A program made the translations under genes and the position numbers. A model generated the notes under the pieces. The model saw only the letters and a program-made list of their open reading frames with translations. It had not been told where the DNA came from and did not search any database. A stretch of 64,000 bases of DNA from Shouchella clausii (GTDB lineage Bacteria; Bacillota; Bacilli; Bacillales; Bacillaceae_D), in the NCBI RefSeq assembly GCF_001598215.1, contig NZ_BCXJ01000002.1:620001-684000 (forward strand). Direction: 5' to 3'. The first letter of the stretch is position 1; the number at the start of each line of letters is the position of its first letter. Shown here piece by piece: positions 39,883 through 49,113 of the stretch.

Positions 39883-40710
39883 CTAGTACATTTCAGTTGA
39901 TTTTTTATATTCATAAGGGGTTTTCCCCATGACTTCCTTAAATACTTTTCTAAACGATTTGACGTTAGGGAAGCCGGTCTCATAGGAAATCTCCGTAAGC
40001 GATTTGTTCGTAGTATCGAGCAAATCGATTGCCTTCTCTAGACAAAGGATCTGCTTGTACTCCGTAAATGTCTGCCCTGTATACTCATGAAACATCCGGG
40101 ACAAATAAGCCTCAGAATAACCGCATATGCGGGCTGTTTCGGCCAAACTGATGTTTTCGGTATAATGCTCTTTAATAAAGTCTAGGATCGTTTGGATTTT
40201 TTGTCGATCGGCTCTGCTAGTAGCAGGGGAAAGCTCGGCTGTTTGGCCGAAATGGCGCACCAGCCTGTATTTCAACTCAATGATCCGGCTTTGGGCCAGA
40301 ATATAGTCATACGTGCCTGTTGAATAATGGAGGTTGTATATTTCCATAAGCAGCGTTCTTAGATTGGACAGGACCTGCTCATCCAGCTGTTCTTCTGAAG
40401 TGTTCAACTGGATAAGAACTTGTTCGCTGGCAAAAAAAGATTCCGGAAAATACAGCACAAGTACGCGGTTCTCCGTAAGGCTTTGAGTGGAGTGGGGGAC
40501 ATTGCTGTTTATGAACAGCATATCCTTGTCCATCAGAGTGGTTACTTTTCCTTCGTGCCAGACTCGCAAGCTTCCGTTAATGCAGTAAATCAGTTCCATG
40601 TTGCTGTGAAAATGCATGGGAATGACTCTTTCTGTCGTCCTCGCCTGGAAAATAAAAAGGTTAATCAGCTTTTTACGATCTATTTCGATATGTTCATACA
40701 TCTTTTTCAT
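39883..40710 (-). CDS. AraC-family transcriptional regulator
   Basis: 275 residues. N-terminal cupin-like sensor domain (about 20-150) with MHFHSNMELIYCINGSLRV, then two helix-turn-helix units in about 175-275: ENISLAETARICGYSEAYLSRMFHEY and the second ending SYETGFPNVKSFRKVFKEVMG. It is probably the activator of the adjacent PTS-GH3-GH32 operon, which is on the same strand 375 bases upstream. GGGGTGGC precedes the ATG. Confidence 0.85.
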   Translation of the reverse strand: MKKMYEHIEIDRKKLINLFIFQARTTERVIPMHFHSNMELIYCINGSLRVWHEGKVTTLMDKDMLFINSNVPHSTQSLTENRVLVLYFPESFFASEQVLIQLNTSEEQLDEQVLSNLRTLLMEIYNLHYSTGTYDYILAQSRIIELKYRLVRHFGQTAELSPATSRADRQKIQTILDFIKEHYTENISLAETARICGYSEAYLSRMFHEYTGQTFTEYKQILCLEKAIDLLDTTNKSLTEISYETGFPNVKSFRKVFKEVMGKTPYEYKKSTEMY

Positions 40711-40848
40711 TTTGCCACCCCGTCACCAAACCGTGAACATGAACCTGCTTGTTTCCTTGGAACTAGAACCAGTCCCTTTTACCTATAGTATACCGATAGT
40801 AAAATACGCAAACAAGCGTCAATCCATCAAAGGCATGAACGCAAAAAA

Positions 40849-40886
40849 AGAAGGCAGCTTCGCCCGCGATGGGGCAACTGCCTTCT
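40849..40886 (-). terminator. Terminator between AraC gene and sugar operon
   Basis: AGAAGGCAG...CTGCCTTCT with an inner GCCC/GGGC pairing; the minus strand continues TTTTTTTGC. It lies 200 bases after the GH32 stop and ends that operon before the AraC promoter. Confidence 0.7.
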
Positions 40887-41086
40887 CTTACCTGCTTGTA
40901 CATTCCAAAGGGAGAGTCAGAGTACAAGGCAAGCCCGTAATGACGGGTACGTCAGAATCGTTCGCTTCTGCCTCATTTATCTTTATACTTCCAGCAGGTT
41001 CAAATATGTTGGGAACAATTACCGGCTAATCGCTGACAAGCCTGCAGTATAAATCGTGGCGTTTTTGAGCGATTGAAAATGATGAG

Positions 41087-42469
41087 TCACTCCTCGTCTA
41101 TACTTTCTCGCAAGCGGTACATGCTTAAGACAGCTTCGCTGCAGTCTGACTCAAGCCGCACGCTGCGCTCGTTCGTATCCTCTAGAAAGTACCGCAAAGA
41201 GAACACTTCCTCACCTTGATTCACAAATAGCTCTATGCTGGAGCTTTCAATGAACATATGCAATTCTGCAAGCGGCTGGCCGAGCACAGCTCTACGGTGT
41301 TCCTTCTCGTTCGTTAACCAGTTCGTTCTCCAGACGGTCAAACTGTTATGCTCATGATTATAGTCGATCTGTACGGAGTTTCTAATAATGAGCTGGAAGC
41401 TTTCAGGTTGCTTCATAAACCGGATCATGACCTCAGCTGCCAGGGAAGGCAAGCTCCATTGACCGCTGTTGCTAATTCCTTCGTGCATTTCATGCTGCCT
41501 TAATAGCTGGAGTTCATGTAACGGTCTCTGATATAGCACGCCGTCTGCGAGAATGATTTCCCTCGGAAGAGTCAATGCATGAACCCATCCTTCCTCGATT
41601 GTCGGGACAGCTTGCTCTGTTTCCTCCGTCATTGCGCTCATCCACCCGAACATCAAGATTCGATTGTCGACCTTGAACGTTTGCGGGGCATAAAAATCAA
41701 ATCCCCGGTCGAGCTCGTTGAAGTCAGACAACGTGCCAAGAAATTTTCCGGTCTCTGAAATGCGCCCTACAATATAACCTGATTGATTCGGATTTTTATA
41801 TTTGTCGCCTTCCTCTGGCAAGCCTTGCGGAGAAAAGACAAAGACATCATGTTCAGAGAACTGGAGCACATCGGGACATTCCCACATATATCCGAAAGAA
41901 TGTTCCTGTTCGAGAAACGATCCCTGGCACGACCAGCTGATCAAGTCCTCGGACTTATAGACAAGGGCATCTCCCGTAAGATCTTCTCGCTGGGCCCCTA
42001 CGATCAGCCACCAGTTGCCTGAATCGTCTTTCCAGACTTTCGGATCGCGGACATGTCTCGTATAACCAACAGGATGCTCGAATAACGGGCCGAGCTTCTG
42101 GAATTGTTGCCCGTCTTCAGAAACCGCCGCGCATTGATAACTTGCCCGTGTCCCATCTTCATTGATGACGTTACCTGTATAGAACAGGTACAGCTTTCCT
42201 TCATGAACGATGCTCCCGCCGGAATAGATGCCGTCCTTGTCGTACCATTCCGAAGGTACCAATGCCATCTCTTTCCTGTGCCAGTTCACTAGGTCATTGG
42301 AAACGACATGGCCCCAGCTTTTGTTTTTATGTTCGGTGCCATAGGGATTCCACTGATAAAAAACATGATATTGACCTTGGAAATAGGCAAGCCCATTCGG
42401 GTCATTTAATAGGCCACGTGTCGGCGTAATATGATACTTCAGGTTATAAGCGTCACTTTTACTCATCAT
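41087..42469 (-). CDS. GH32 sucrose-6-phosphate hydrolase / fructofuranosidase
   Basis: 460 residues, five-bladed propeller plus C-terminal beta-sandwich. Catalytic residues are in place: nucleophile Asp 23 in LNDPNGLAYF, stabiliser Asp 142 in VRDPKVW and acid/base Glu 197 in WECPDVL. No signal peptide, so it acts on an imported, probably phosphorylated, sugar and releases fructose; this is the ScrB/SacA type. It overlaps the GH3 stop by 11 bases with GGGGGGAC before ATG, so it is translated with it. Last gene of the PTS operon. Confidence 0.9.
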   Translation of the reverse strand: MMSKSDAYNLKYHITPTRGLLNDPNGLAYFQGQYHVFYQWNPYGTEHKNKSWGHVVSNDLVNWHRKEMALVPSEWYDKDGIYSGGSIVHEGKLYLFYTGNVINEDGTRASYQCAAVSEDGQQFQKLGPLFEHPVGYTRHVRDPKVWKDDSGNWWLIVGAQREDLTGDALVYKSEDLISWSCQGSFLEQEHSFGYMWECPDVLQFSEHDVFVFSPQGLPEEGDKYKNPNQSGYIVGRISETGKFLGTLSDFNELDRGFDFYAPQTFKVDNRILMFGWMSAMTEETEQAVPTIEEGWVHALTLPREIILADGVLYQRPLHELQLLRQHEMHEGISNSGQWSLPSLAAEVMIRFMKQPESFQLIIRNSVQIDYNHEHNSLTVWRTNWLTNEKEHRRAVLGQPLAELHMFIESSSIELFVNQGEEVFSLRYFLEDTNERSVRLESDCSEAVLSMYRLRESIDEE

Positions 42470-44714
42470 GTCCCCCCGCCCGTAAAACGAAGTTAAACGT
42501 CAGCGGCGTTTCCTGTGAGCTCGTGCCGATATAAACCTCAAAATCCCCTGGCTCGCTCTCGTACTTCATACTCGTTCCATAAAATTTAAGCATGTCTTCA
42601 GAAATTGAAAACTGAACAGTTCCTGTTTCGCCGCTCCGCAAAAAAATCTGCTTGAAATCGGCCAACATTTTTATTGGTCTGGCTACACTGGCGAATCGGT
42701 CGCGGATGTATAGTTGGATCGTTTCCTTCCCATCATACTTTCCGGTATTGGTAATAGATACCTCGATGTCGACTGACTCATTGGCGCTCATTTCCTTGCG
42801 GCTGACGGACAGCAGGCTGTAGTCAAACGTCGTGTAGGATTTTCCGTACCCGAACGGATATAGCGGTTCATTCGCTTCATCGATATACCGTGAGGCAAAA
42901 CGGTAAAAACCATTTTCGGGCAAGTTTGGCCTTCCCGTTTTAAGCTCGTTGTAATAAACTGGAATTTGGCCAACACTGCGAGGAAATGTCATCGCCAGCT
43001 TCCCTGACGGATTGGCTGTTCCATATAGGATATTGGCCAGCGCTTCCCCACCCATTGTTCCCGGGTACCAGGCCTGGATGAGGGCATCAGCTTGGGCGGA
43101 TACTTCAGTTAAAATTAACGGACGGCCGCTGTACACGATCACAACAAGTTTTTTGTTCAGTTGACTGACTTCGTGGAGCAACTTCAGTTGCGGCTCTGGC
43201 AATGTAGGATTCGTGCGGGAACCGCCTTCTCCGCTTTGATAGATGCTCTCTCCCAACGCCAGAACCACCACATCGGCTTCGCTAGCCTTGCGAATCGCTT
43301 CCTGAAGCAACACATCCTCGTCAACTGTTTCAACAGGCAGTTTGTCTACATACTTGCCAAGCGCATCTCTCGCATAATCAGGCAGGAGGTGTGAACCCCT
43401 GCATACGGAAATTTGCTCAGGATCCACATGCTTCAGCAGTCCTGTTTTCAAATTCACCGTATCCCCTTCGTCCCCCTTAATCGCCCACATGCCAAGGGTA
43501 GAGGTTTCCTCTGCGTACGGGCCAATTAAAGCGATCTTTGCCTGTTTCGACAACGGCAGCAGTTCTTGTTCATTCTTCAACAAAACGATGGATTGCTCTG
43601 CCAAAGACCGGGCGGCCGTCTTATGTTCGTCTGACAAGATGCGCGTTGTCGGCAGCTGACGGGTGGCCTTTAAACCGCGGAATGGGTCCTCAAACAGCCC
43701 TAAGTCGTTCTTCAGCTTTAAGACACGGTACACAGCGTCATCCAGAAGCTGCTGCAATTCCTCACTACCGGTTATTACGTTTTCCAACTGGTTGGCGTAA
43801 ACGGCTGTCTTCATATCGATATCAACACCCGCCACCAAAGCGAGCTTGGCGGCCGCTGCTTCGTCTTCCGCGTAACCATGCATAATCAGTTCTTCTACAG
43901 CTGCATAGTCTGAGATCAAGACTCCGTCAAACTTCATTTCCTGCCTAAGCAGATCCCGGTTCAGCCATTCGTTGCCTGTGGCGGGGATGCCGTTCAGCGT
44001 ATTAAAGGCAGTCATGACAAGTTTGACTCCTGCGTCGATCGCAGCCTGATAGCCAGGCAAATAATATTCTCTAAGCATATGCTCCGACATATCCACGGCG
44101 TTATACTCCCGTCCGGCTACAGGTGCGCCATAGGCGGCAAAGTGTTTGACACAAGCAGCAATTTTGTCGGCAGGAATGCTGCTTTCCCCTTGTCGGCCCT
44201 GGATGCCGTACACCATGCTTTCCGCATACTTCTTAGCCAACAGCGTGTCCTCACCGGACGACTCCATTACCCGGCCCCAGCGAGGATCTCTGACGATATC
44301 GACCATCGGGGAGAATGTTACGTGCACACCTTCCTCATAACATTCCCGGGCAGCAATCGATGCCGCGTGCTCAATACACTCAAAGTTCCAGCTGCACGCT
44401 TGGGCAAGGGGAATCGGGAAGATCGTCCGATAGCCGTAGATGATATCCGCCATGAACAGCAATGGGATTTTATGATTGGATTTTTCCAGATAATCGGTTT
44501 GCAGCCGAATAATTTTATCAGGATCGGTCACGTTGAGGATCGAACCGGTGTTATACACATTATAATTTTGGTGCAGCCCCAGTTTTTTAAGCGGTCCTGT
44601 GACAACCGTATCTAGATCTCCTTCAAAAAAATCACCAGTCAGCTGAACAAGCTGGCCGATTTTCTCTTCAACAGTAAGACTGCCCAATTTCTCAAGCAGC
44701 TGTTTATTTTGCAT
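42459..44714 (-). CDS. GH3 beta-glucosidase, BglX type
   Basis: 751 residues without signal peptide. N-terminal TIM barrel (about 1-330) with VRDPRWGRVMESSGEDT, KHFAAYGAPVAGREYNAVDM and the nucleophile Asp 269 in GVLISDYAAVEEL; a sandwich domain; and a C-terminal fibronectin-III-like domain from about 640. Family enzymes hydrolyse beta-glucosides or beta-xylosides. An intracellular GH3 between a PTS and GH32 gene is unusual and suggests a sugar with both a beta-glucosidic and a fructosyl bond. It is not the NagZ type, as the KHFPGHGD motif is absent. Confidence 0.9.
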   Translation of the reverse strand: MQNKQLLEKLGSLTVEEKIGQLVQLTGDFFEGDLDTVVTGPLKKLGLHQNYNVYNTGSILNVTDPDKIIRLQTDYLEKSNHKIPLLFMADIIYGYRTIFPIPLAQACSWNFECIEHAASIAARECYEEGVHVTFSPMVDIVRDPRWGRVMESSGEDTLLAKKYAESMVYGIQGRQGESSIPADKIAACVKHFAAYGAPVAGREYNAVDMSEHMLREYYLPGYQAAIDAGVKLVMTAFNTLNGIPATGNEWLNRDLLRQEMKFDGVLISDYAAVEELIMHGYAEDEAAAAKLALVAGVDIDMKTAVYANQLENVITGSEELQQLLDDAVYRVLKLKNDLGLFEDPFRGLKATRQLPTTRILSDEHKTAARSLAEQSIVLLKNEQELLPLSKQAKIALIGPYAEETSTLGMWAIKGDEGDTVNLKTGLLKHVDPEQISVCRGSHLLPDYARDALGKYVDKLPVETVDEDVLLQEAIRKASEADVVVLALGESIYQSGEGGSRTNPTLPEPQLKLLHEVSQLNKKLVVIVYSGRPLILTEVSAQADALIQAWYPGTMGGEALANILYGTANPSGKLAMTFPRSVGQIPVYYNELKTGRPNLPENGFYRFASRYIDEANEPLYPFGYGKSYTTFDYSLLSVSRKEMSANESVDIEVSITNTGKYDGKETIQLYIRDRFASVARPIKMLADFKQIFLRSGETGTVQFSISEDMLKFYGTSMKYESEPGDFEVYIGTSSQETPLTFNFVLRAGGHDE

Positions 44715-44732
44715 GGTTCTCCCCCTAATTGT

Positions 44733-46139
44733 TTATTTCAGATTTGATTTCTCTTTAAAGCCAACCATCCATGTAAGGGCGAACGCTACCCCAAATCCAA
44801 TGACGCAGACTGCAATGTACGGGATGATTTGCGCGTTCAAGTACAGCAGCATACCTGGGATGACTGTGATCGACATGCCTGTTGCCTGGACATCGAGGAT
44901 CCGGGCAAAGAATCCAGCGACGGCGCCACCGATCAAGCCCATCAGGAACGGCTTGCCGTAACGGATATTCACACCGAAAATGGCCGGCTCCGTAATGCCT
45001 AACAGTGCAGATAGAGAAGAAGGATAAGCAATCGACTTCGTTTTGAGGCTTTTCGCCTTCATGCCAACGGCCAAGGCGGCTCCTGCTTGTGCAGCGATCG
45101 AACCAGAACTGATCGCATTGACCATATTCCAGCCAGTGTCACTCAGCATTTGAATTTCGATCAAGTTTAAGGCATGATGGAGCCCAGTCACAACGATAAA
45201 TTGATTAATGCCACCATAGATGAAGCCGCCAATTCCGAACGGCAACTGCAGGATCCATGTAACTGCTGACAAGATCAACATTTCTACTTCGTGGAACACA
45301 GGACCGAGCACAAACAGTCCTAGCATTAGGGCGATCAGCAAGGTTAGAAATGGCGTCAAAATTAAATCTAACGCAGCGGGAACGAGTTTGCGGATCCTTT
45401 TTTCTAGCAACGCACCAACTATACCGATAATAAACGCAGGCAACACCGATCCCTGATAACCGGCTACTTTTATAAATCCAAGGAACATTAGCGGTTCCTG
45501 AACATTCTGGGCGATATCCCATGACGTTGGCAGGGAAGGGCTGACGAGCATTAAGCCGAGCACAATCCCAAGCAGCGGTGATCCGCCAAACACCCGGAAG
45601 GTTGACCAACATACGAGCACGGGCAAGAAACCAAAAGCAGTGTCTGTCAAAATTTGCGTGAACACTAAGAAATTGTCGGAAATGCTGTCTGGAGTAAGTC
45701 CAAACCATGCGAGGATGGCAGGCTGTGTAATAAGGCCTCTGACACCCATAAATAATCCCGTAGCAACCAACGCTGGGATAATCGGTACGAATACGTCCCC
45801 GAAAACCCGGATCATTCGCTTAAAGAAATGATCATCTTGCTCAGAAGCCTTCTCTTTCAATTCCGCTTTGGAAGTAGAAGAGACGTCCTCTCCAATCATC
45901 GCTTCATATACCCTATTGACGGTACCGGTTCCAAAAATGATTTGATATTGCCCGGAAGTAAAAAAGACCCCTTTAGCCTTGTCCACGTTCTCAATAAATT
46001 CATCATCAATGATGTCCCGATCCTTGACGATCAGTCTAAGACGTGTGGCACAATGTGCCATCGATATGATATTTTCTTTTCCCCCAAGCCCTTTAATTAC
46101 ATCCTGAGCAATTTTTTGATATTCCTTTTCAGGCCCCAT
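44733..46139 (-). CDS. PTS transporter subunit EIIBC, sucrose/beta-glucoside family
   Basis: 468 residues from ATG 46139, preceded by AAGGAAGAGACAG; the longer frame has no site. EIIB domain 1-80 with the phosphocysteine Cys 30 in ISMAHCATRLRLIVKDRD, followed by EIIC with about 10 helices, including GGINQFIVVTGLHHALNLIE and LGITEPAIFGVNIRYGKPF. It lacks an EIIA domain, as in SacP/ScrA, so it relies on EIIA-Glc from elsewhere. It imports and phosphorylates its sugar. First gene of the operon; a cre-like site lies upstream. Confidence 0.9.
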   Translation of the reverse strand: MGPEKEYQKIAQDVIKGLGGKENIISMAHCATRLRLIVKDRDIIDDEFIENVDKAKGVFFTSGQYQIIFGTGTVNRVYEAMIGEDVSSTSKAELKEKASEQDDHFFKRMIRVFGDVFVPIIPALVATGLFMGVRGLITQPAILAWFGLTPDSISDNFLVFTQILTDTAFGFLPVLVCWSTFRVFGGSPLLGIVLGLMLVSPSLPTSWDIAQNVQEPLMFLGFIKVAGYQGSVLPAFIIGIVGALLEKRIRKLVPAALDLILTPFLTLLIALMLGLFVLGPVFHEVEMLILSAVTWILQLPFGIGGFIYGGINQFIVVTGLHHALNLIEIQMLSDTGWNMVNAISSGSIAAQAGAALAVGMKAKSLKTKSIAYPSSLSALLGITEPAIFGVNIRYGKPFLMGLIGGAVAGFFARILDVQATGMSITVIPGMLLYLNAQIIPYIAVCVIGFGVAFALTWMVGFKEKSNLK

Positions 46140-46189
46140 CTGTCTCTTCCTTTCAATTAATAAGTAGCTTCCTGCTTCTAAGCATATCA

Positions 46190-46204
46190 AGATGGCGCTT
46201 ACAA
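46190..46204 (-). promoter_or_regulatory. Candidate CcpA (cre) site of the PTS operon
   Basis: Minus strand TTGTAAGCGCCATCT compared with the cre consensus WTGNAANCGNWNNCW: one mismatch. About 50 bases before the PTS start, suited to catabolite repression. Confidence 0.55.
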
Positions 46205-46473
46205 TCAGCGGTATTATTTTACGTGATTAAGGGCAAATTTTGACCTTTTGTACCTTTTCCCCTGGCAAAACGGGCGAAACAACAATATATGTAAGCTATT
46301 TCTAAATTCTGGACGTCACTTCCGTTGCAATGTAAGTAAACATAAAGTGTATTTTGTCCAAAGATATTCTTTATAAACCTTAAATTGATGAGTACTATAA
46401 TTGTCCATGCCATCTAGATTCGCCTCTAGTCTTTATTTATGGCAATGATCGATACAATGGTTGGTTAGGATTG

Positions 46474-46502
46474 AAAAAAAGACCGTCAGAAGACGATCTT
46501 TT
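46474..46502 (-). terminator. Terminator of the KAS-BVMO cluster
   Basis: Minus strand AAAAGATCGTC-TTCT-GACGGTCTTTTTTT, four bases after the BVMO stop. It closes the six-gene cluster. Confidence 0.8.
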
Positions 46503-46505
46503 ATT

Positions 46506-48164
46506 TTAAATTTTTTCTTCGTTATAAGTAGGAATCATTGAAAATCCCTCATAATCTTTGGCTGCAATACGATCACATATTTGACGATAGTTGCCGACGC
46601 CTCCCAGATAAGCTAAGAACCCTCTTGGCTTACCTTCGATATTCGCTCCCATCCACCAGGAATCCGTCTTGGTAAACAACGTAGCGTCAGCAATCACCTC
46701 ACAATGCTTGCTCCAGCCTTCTTCTGCCTCCACCGTTGCTTCAAAGGCTTCAATCTGGTTCTGGCGAAGGTATCCAATACAGTCGGAAATCCATTCAACG
46801 TGCTGCTCAATGGAAACCAACATATTGCCTATCACAGAAGGACTCTGAGGGCCTGTAATCATAAAAAGATTAGGAAAATCAGCGACTGCTATTCCTAGAT
46901 AAGTCCTTAATCTTGCTCCCTCTTCCCACTTTTCCTTCAACGAGATTCCAGACTTACCATGGATATCCATTTTGAATAAGGGCCCTGTCATGGCATCAAA
47001 TCCAGTTGCACATACAATCATGTCCAGTTCATACATTGCTTCCGCTGTCCGAATCCCCGTTAAGGTGATCTCTTCAATCGGGACCGACCTAACATCAACC
47101 AAAGAGACATTGTCACGGTTAAAGGTTTCAAAATAATGACTGTCAATAATCGGCCGCTTTGTACTGTAATAGTACGTGGGCATTAGCTTCTCTGCTACAT
47201 CTGGGTCATGAACGCTTTCCCGTATCTTGGATCGAACGAAATCGGCGATCGTTTCATTTGCTTTTGGATTGAAAAGCACATCTCCATAGCTATACAACAA
47301 GGAAAAAAGCTTGCCTTCCTCCCACGCTTTCTCAAATACTTGCTGCCGCTCTTCTGGTGAATCTTCCAGCGCCGACCGTTCACTGAACTCGTATGGTATA
47401 CCATGCATCGATGCACACATCTGTTTCTTAATGGCACTGTAGTTTTCTACTGTTTTCTGTAGGTACTCCGGTTCGTACGGATGATTTTTTGCTGGGGCGC
47501 TGTACTGCGGCGTACGTTGAAAAACAGTTAGATGCTTCGCTTCTTCGGCAATAATCGGGATGGACTGGATACCGCTTGAGCCTGTCCCAATCACACCGAC
47601 CCGCTTACCGGTAAAGTCTACCCTTTCATGCGGCCAATGGCCGGTATGGTACAACTCGCCTTTGAAGCTATCTAAGCCCTTAAAATTCGGCATATTTGAG
47701 GCAGATAGGCACCCTACCGCTGTGATAAAGTATTTTGCCGACACCTTCATGCCATTGCTAGTTTGGATATTCCATCTATGGGTTTGATCATCATAATGGG
47801 CTGCCATAACCTTCGTCCCTAATTGGATATCACAACGCAGGTCGAACTTATCCGCGACGTAGTTGATATAACGTAAGATTTCCGGCTGATCTGCATACCT
47901 TGATGTCCATGTCCACTCATGAAGCAGTTCTTCAGAAAACGTGTAGTTATAATAGATGCTTTCTATGTCACAGCGCGCTCCAGGATAACGATTCCAATAC
48001 CATGTCCCTCCGACACCTTCACCAGCTTCATACACTCGGACGGATAAACCAGCTTCTCGTAAACGATGAAGCATATACAAACCCGAAAATCCTGCGCCGA
48101 CAACAACCGCATCAAAGTCAGAGCCTCGGCTTGCTTGTTTAGTAGATACTGCCTTTGACCTCAT
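46506..48164 (-). CDS. Baeyer-Villiger-type flavin monooxygenase
   Basis: 552 residues. FAD Rossmann motif VVGAGFSGLYMLHRL, the BVMO fingerprint FKGELYHTGHWP (FxGxxxHTxxWP), and the NADPH Rossmann motif VIGTGSSGIQS. Length and motifs match cyclohexanone/phenylacetone monooxygenases. These insert oxygen next to a ketone carbonyl, giving esters or lactones. As last gene of the KAS cluster it may oxidise a ketone made by the upstream enzymes. Substrate not predictable. It lies 80 bases after the SDR gene. Confidence 0.9.
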   Translation of the reverse strand: MRSKAVSTKQASRGSDFDAVVVGAGFSGLYMLHRLREAGLSVRVYEAGEGVGGTWYWNRYPGARCDIESIYYNYTFSEELLHEWTWTSRYADQPEILRYINYVADKFDLRCDIQLGTKVMAAHYDDQTHRWNIQTSNGMKVSAKYFITAVGCLSASNMPNFKGLDSFKGELYHTGHWPHERVDFTGKRVGVIGTGSSGIQSIPIIAEEAKHLTVFQRTPQYSAPAKNHPYEPEYLQKTVENYSAIKKQMCASMHGIPYEFSERSALEDSPEERQQVFEKAWEEGKLFSLLYSYGDVLFNPKANETIADFVRSKIRESVHDPDVAEKLMPTYYYSTKRPIIDSHYFETFNRDNVSLVDVRSVPIEEITLTGIRTAEAMYELDMIVCATGFDAMTGPLFKMDIHGKSGISLKEKWEEGARLRTYLGIAVADFPNLFMITGPQSPSVIGNMLVSIEQHVEWISDCIGYLRQNQIEAFEATVEAEEGWSKHCEVIADATLFTKTDSWWMGANIEGKPRGFLAYLGGVGNYRQICDRIAAKDYEGFSMIPTYNEEKI

Positions 48165-48244
48165 CTTACTGTCCCTCCTAATCGTTTAATTGAGGCATAG
48201 CTTTCGTCTGCGAAGGTTCATCTTTTAAACGTTCACTATGGATT

Positions 48245-49063
48245 TCAGGATAATGTTTGGGTCATATGTTCAAGAAACGCTTCTTCGCCCAACTCTCTAC
48301 GAAGCTTCAAAAGCGCTTTTGCATCTTCACCAACAACATACCTCAACTGGTGAGTTCCGTCCGTCGCTGCCTGATAGATGGTCTCCGCAATCAATTGTGG
48401 GGATGATATGCTGTCAGAATTTATGGTTGTTTCCTGTAGTGCTGACTGGGCCGATTTGAAGTATTCTTGATAATCTGTCAACGAATCATCGGACACTATC
48501 TCGATCGATCTTCCGAAAAAGTCAGTTTTGACCACACCAGGCTCAATCAACTTTAATCGGATATTTTGAGAAGCAAGTTCGAATGTTAAAGCTTCAGTGA
48601 AGCCTTCAACTGCAAATTTAGTGGAGTGATACAGCGACAATGTAGGAAACCCTATTTTCCCCCCCATTGAAGAGATATTGATGATTATTCCATCATTTTT
48701 AGCTCTGAAATGAGGAAGAATAGTCTTTATCGTCCTCATAAGGCCAAATACGTTTACTTCAAATTGTTTTTCAATTTGCTCGTTTGAAGCTGCCTCAAAG
48801 ATGCCCATAGTGCCGTAACCAGCATTATTTAATAGGACATCGATGGTACCAAATCGCTCTATTCCAACCTTTACGGCTTCTTGAATTGTCGCTTGTTGCT
48901 CAACGTCGAGCTTGGTTACTAAAACATTGTCTAGCTGAGACAGTTCCGTTTCTTTTTCCGGTGAACGCATGGTAGCAACCACATTCCATCCTTTTGCAGC
49001 AAAATGCCTGGCTGCGGCTTTTCCAATTCCAGACGATGAGCCAGTAATCAAAATCGTTTTCAT
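48245..49063 (-). CDS. Short-chain dehydrogenase/reductase
   Basis: 272 residues, classical SDR: LITGSSSGIGKAAARHFA, NNAGYGTMG, the catalytic Ser in INISSMGGKIG and Tyr/Lys in YHSTKFAVEGF. The C-terminal region is longer than in FabG and resembles retinol/17-beta-hydroxysteroid-type reductases. In this cluster a keto-group reduction (or the reverse oxidation) of an acyl intermediate is plausible. Start ATG 49063 with GAGGAGGAAAATAA before it. Confidence 0.88.
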   Translation of the reverse strand: MKTILITGSSSGIGKAAARHFAAKGWNVVATMRSPEKETELSQLDNVLVTKLDVEQQATIQEAVKVGIERFGTIDVLLNNAGYGTMGIFEAASNEQIEKQFEVNVFGLMRTIKTILPHFRAKNDGIIINISSMGGKIGFPTLSLYHSTKFAVEGFTEALTFELASQNIRLKLIEPGVVKTDFFGRSIEIVSDDSLTDYQEYFKSAQSALQETTINSDSISSPQLIAETIYQAATDGTHQLRYVVGEDAKALLKLRRELGEEAFLEHMTQTLS

Positions 49064-49113
49064 TTATTTTCCTCCTCGTAGATAAAGAATCATTTCTAGT
49101 TTTATTACATAAA

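Noticed and set aside
40616-41029. 137-codon plus-strand frame across the AraC promoter region
   Set aside because: It overlaps the start of the AraC gene and a terminator hairpin, has no ribosome site and no family resemblance.
42459-44714. GH3 gene considered as NagZ of a MurNAc recycling operon
   Set aside because: The KHFPGHGD motif and neighbours murQ/amiE are missing; the sequence fits BglX-type beta-glucosidases.
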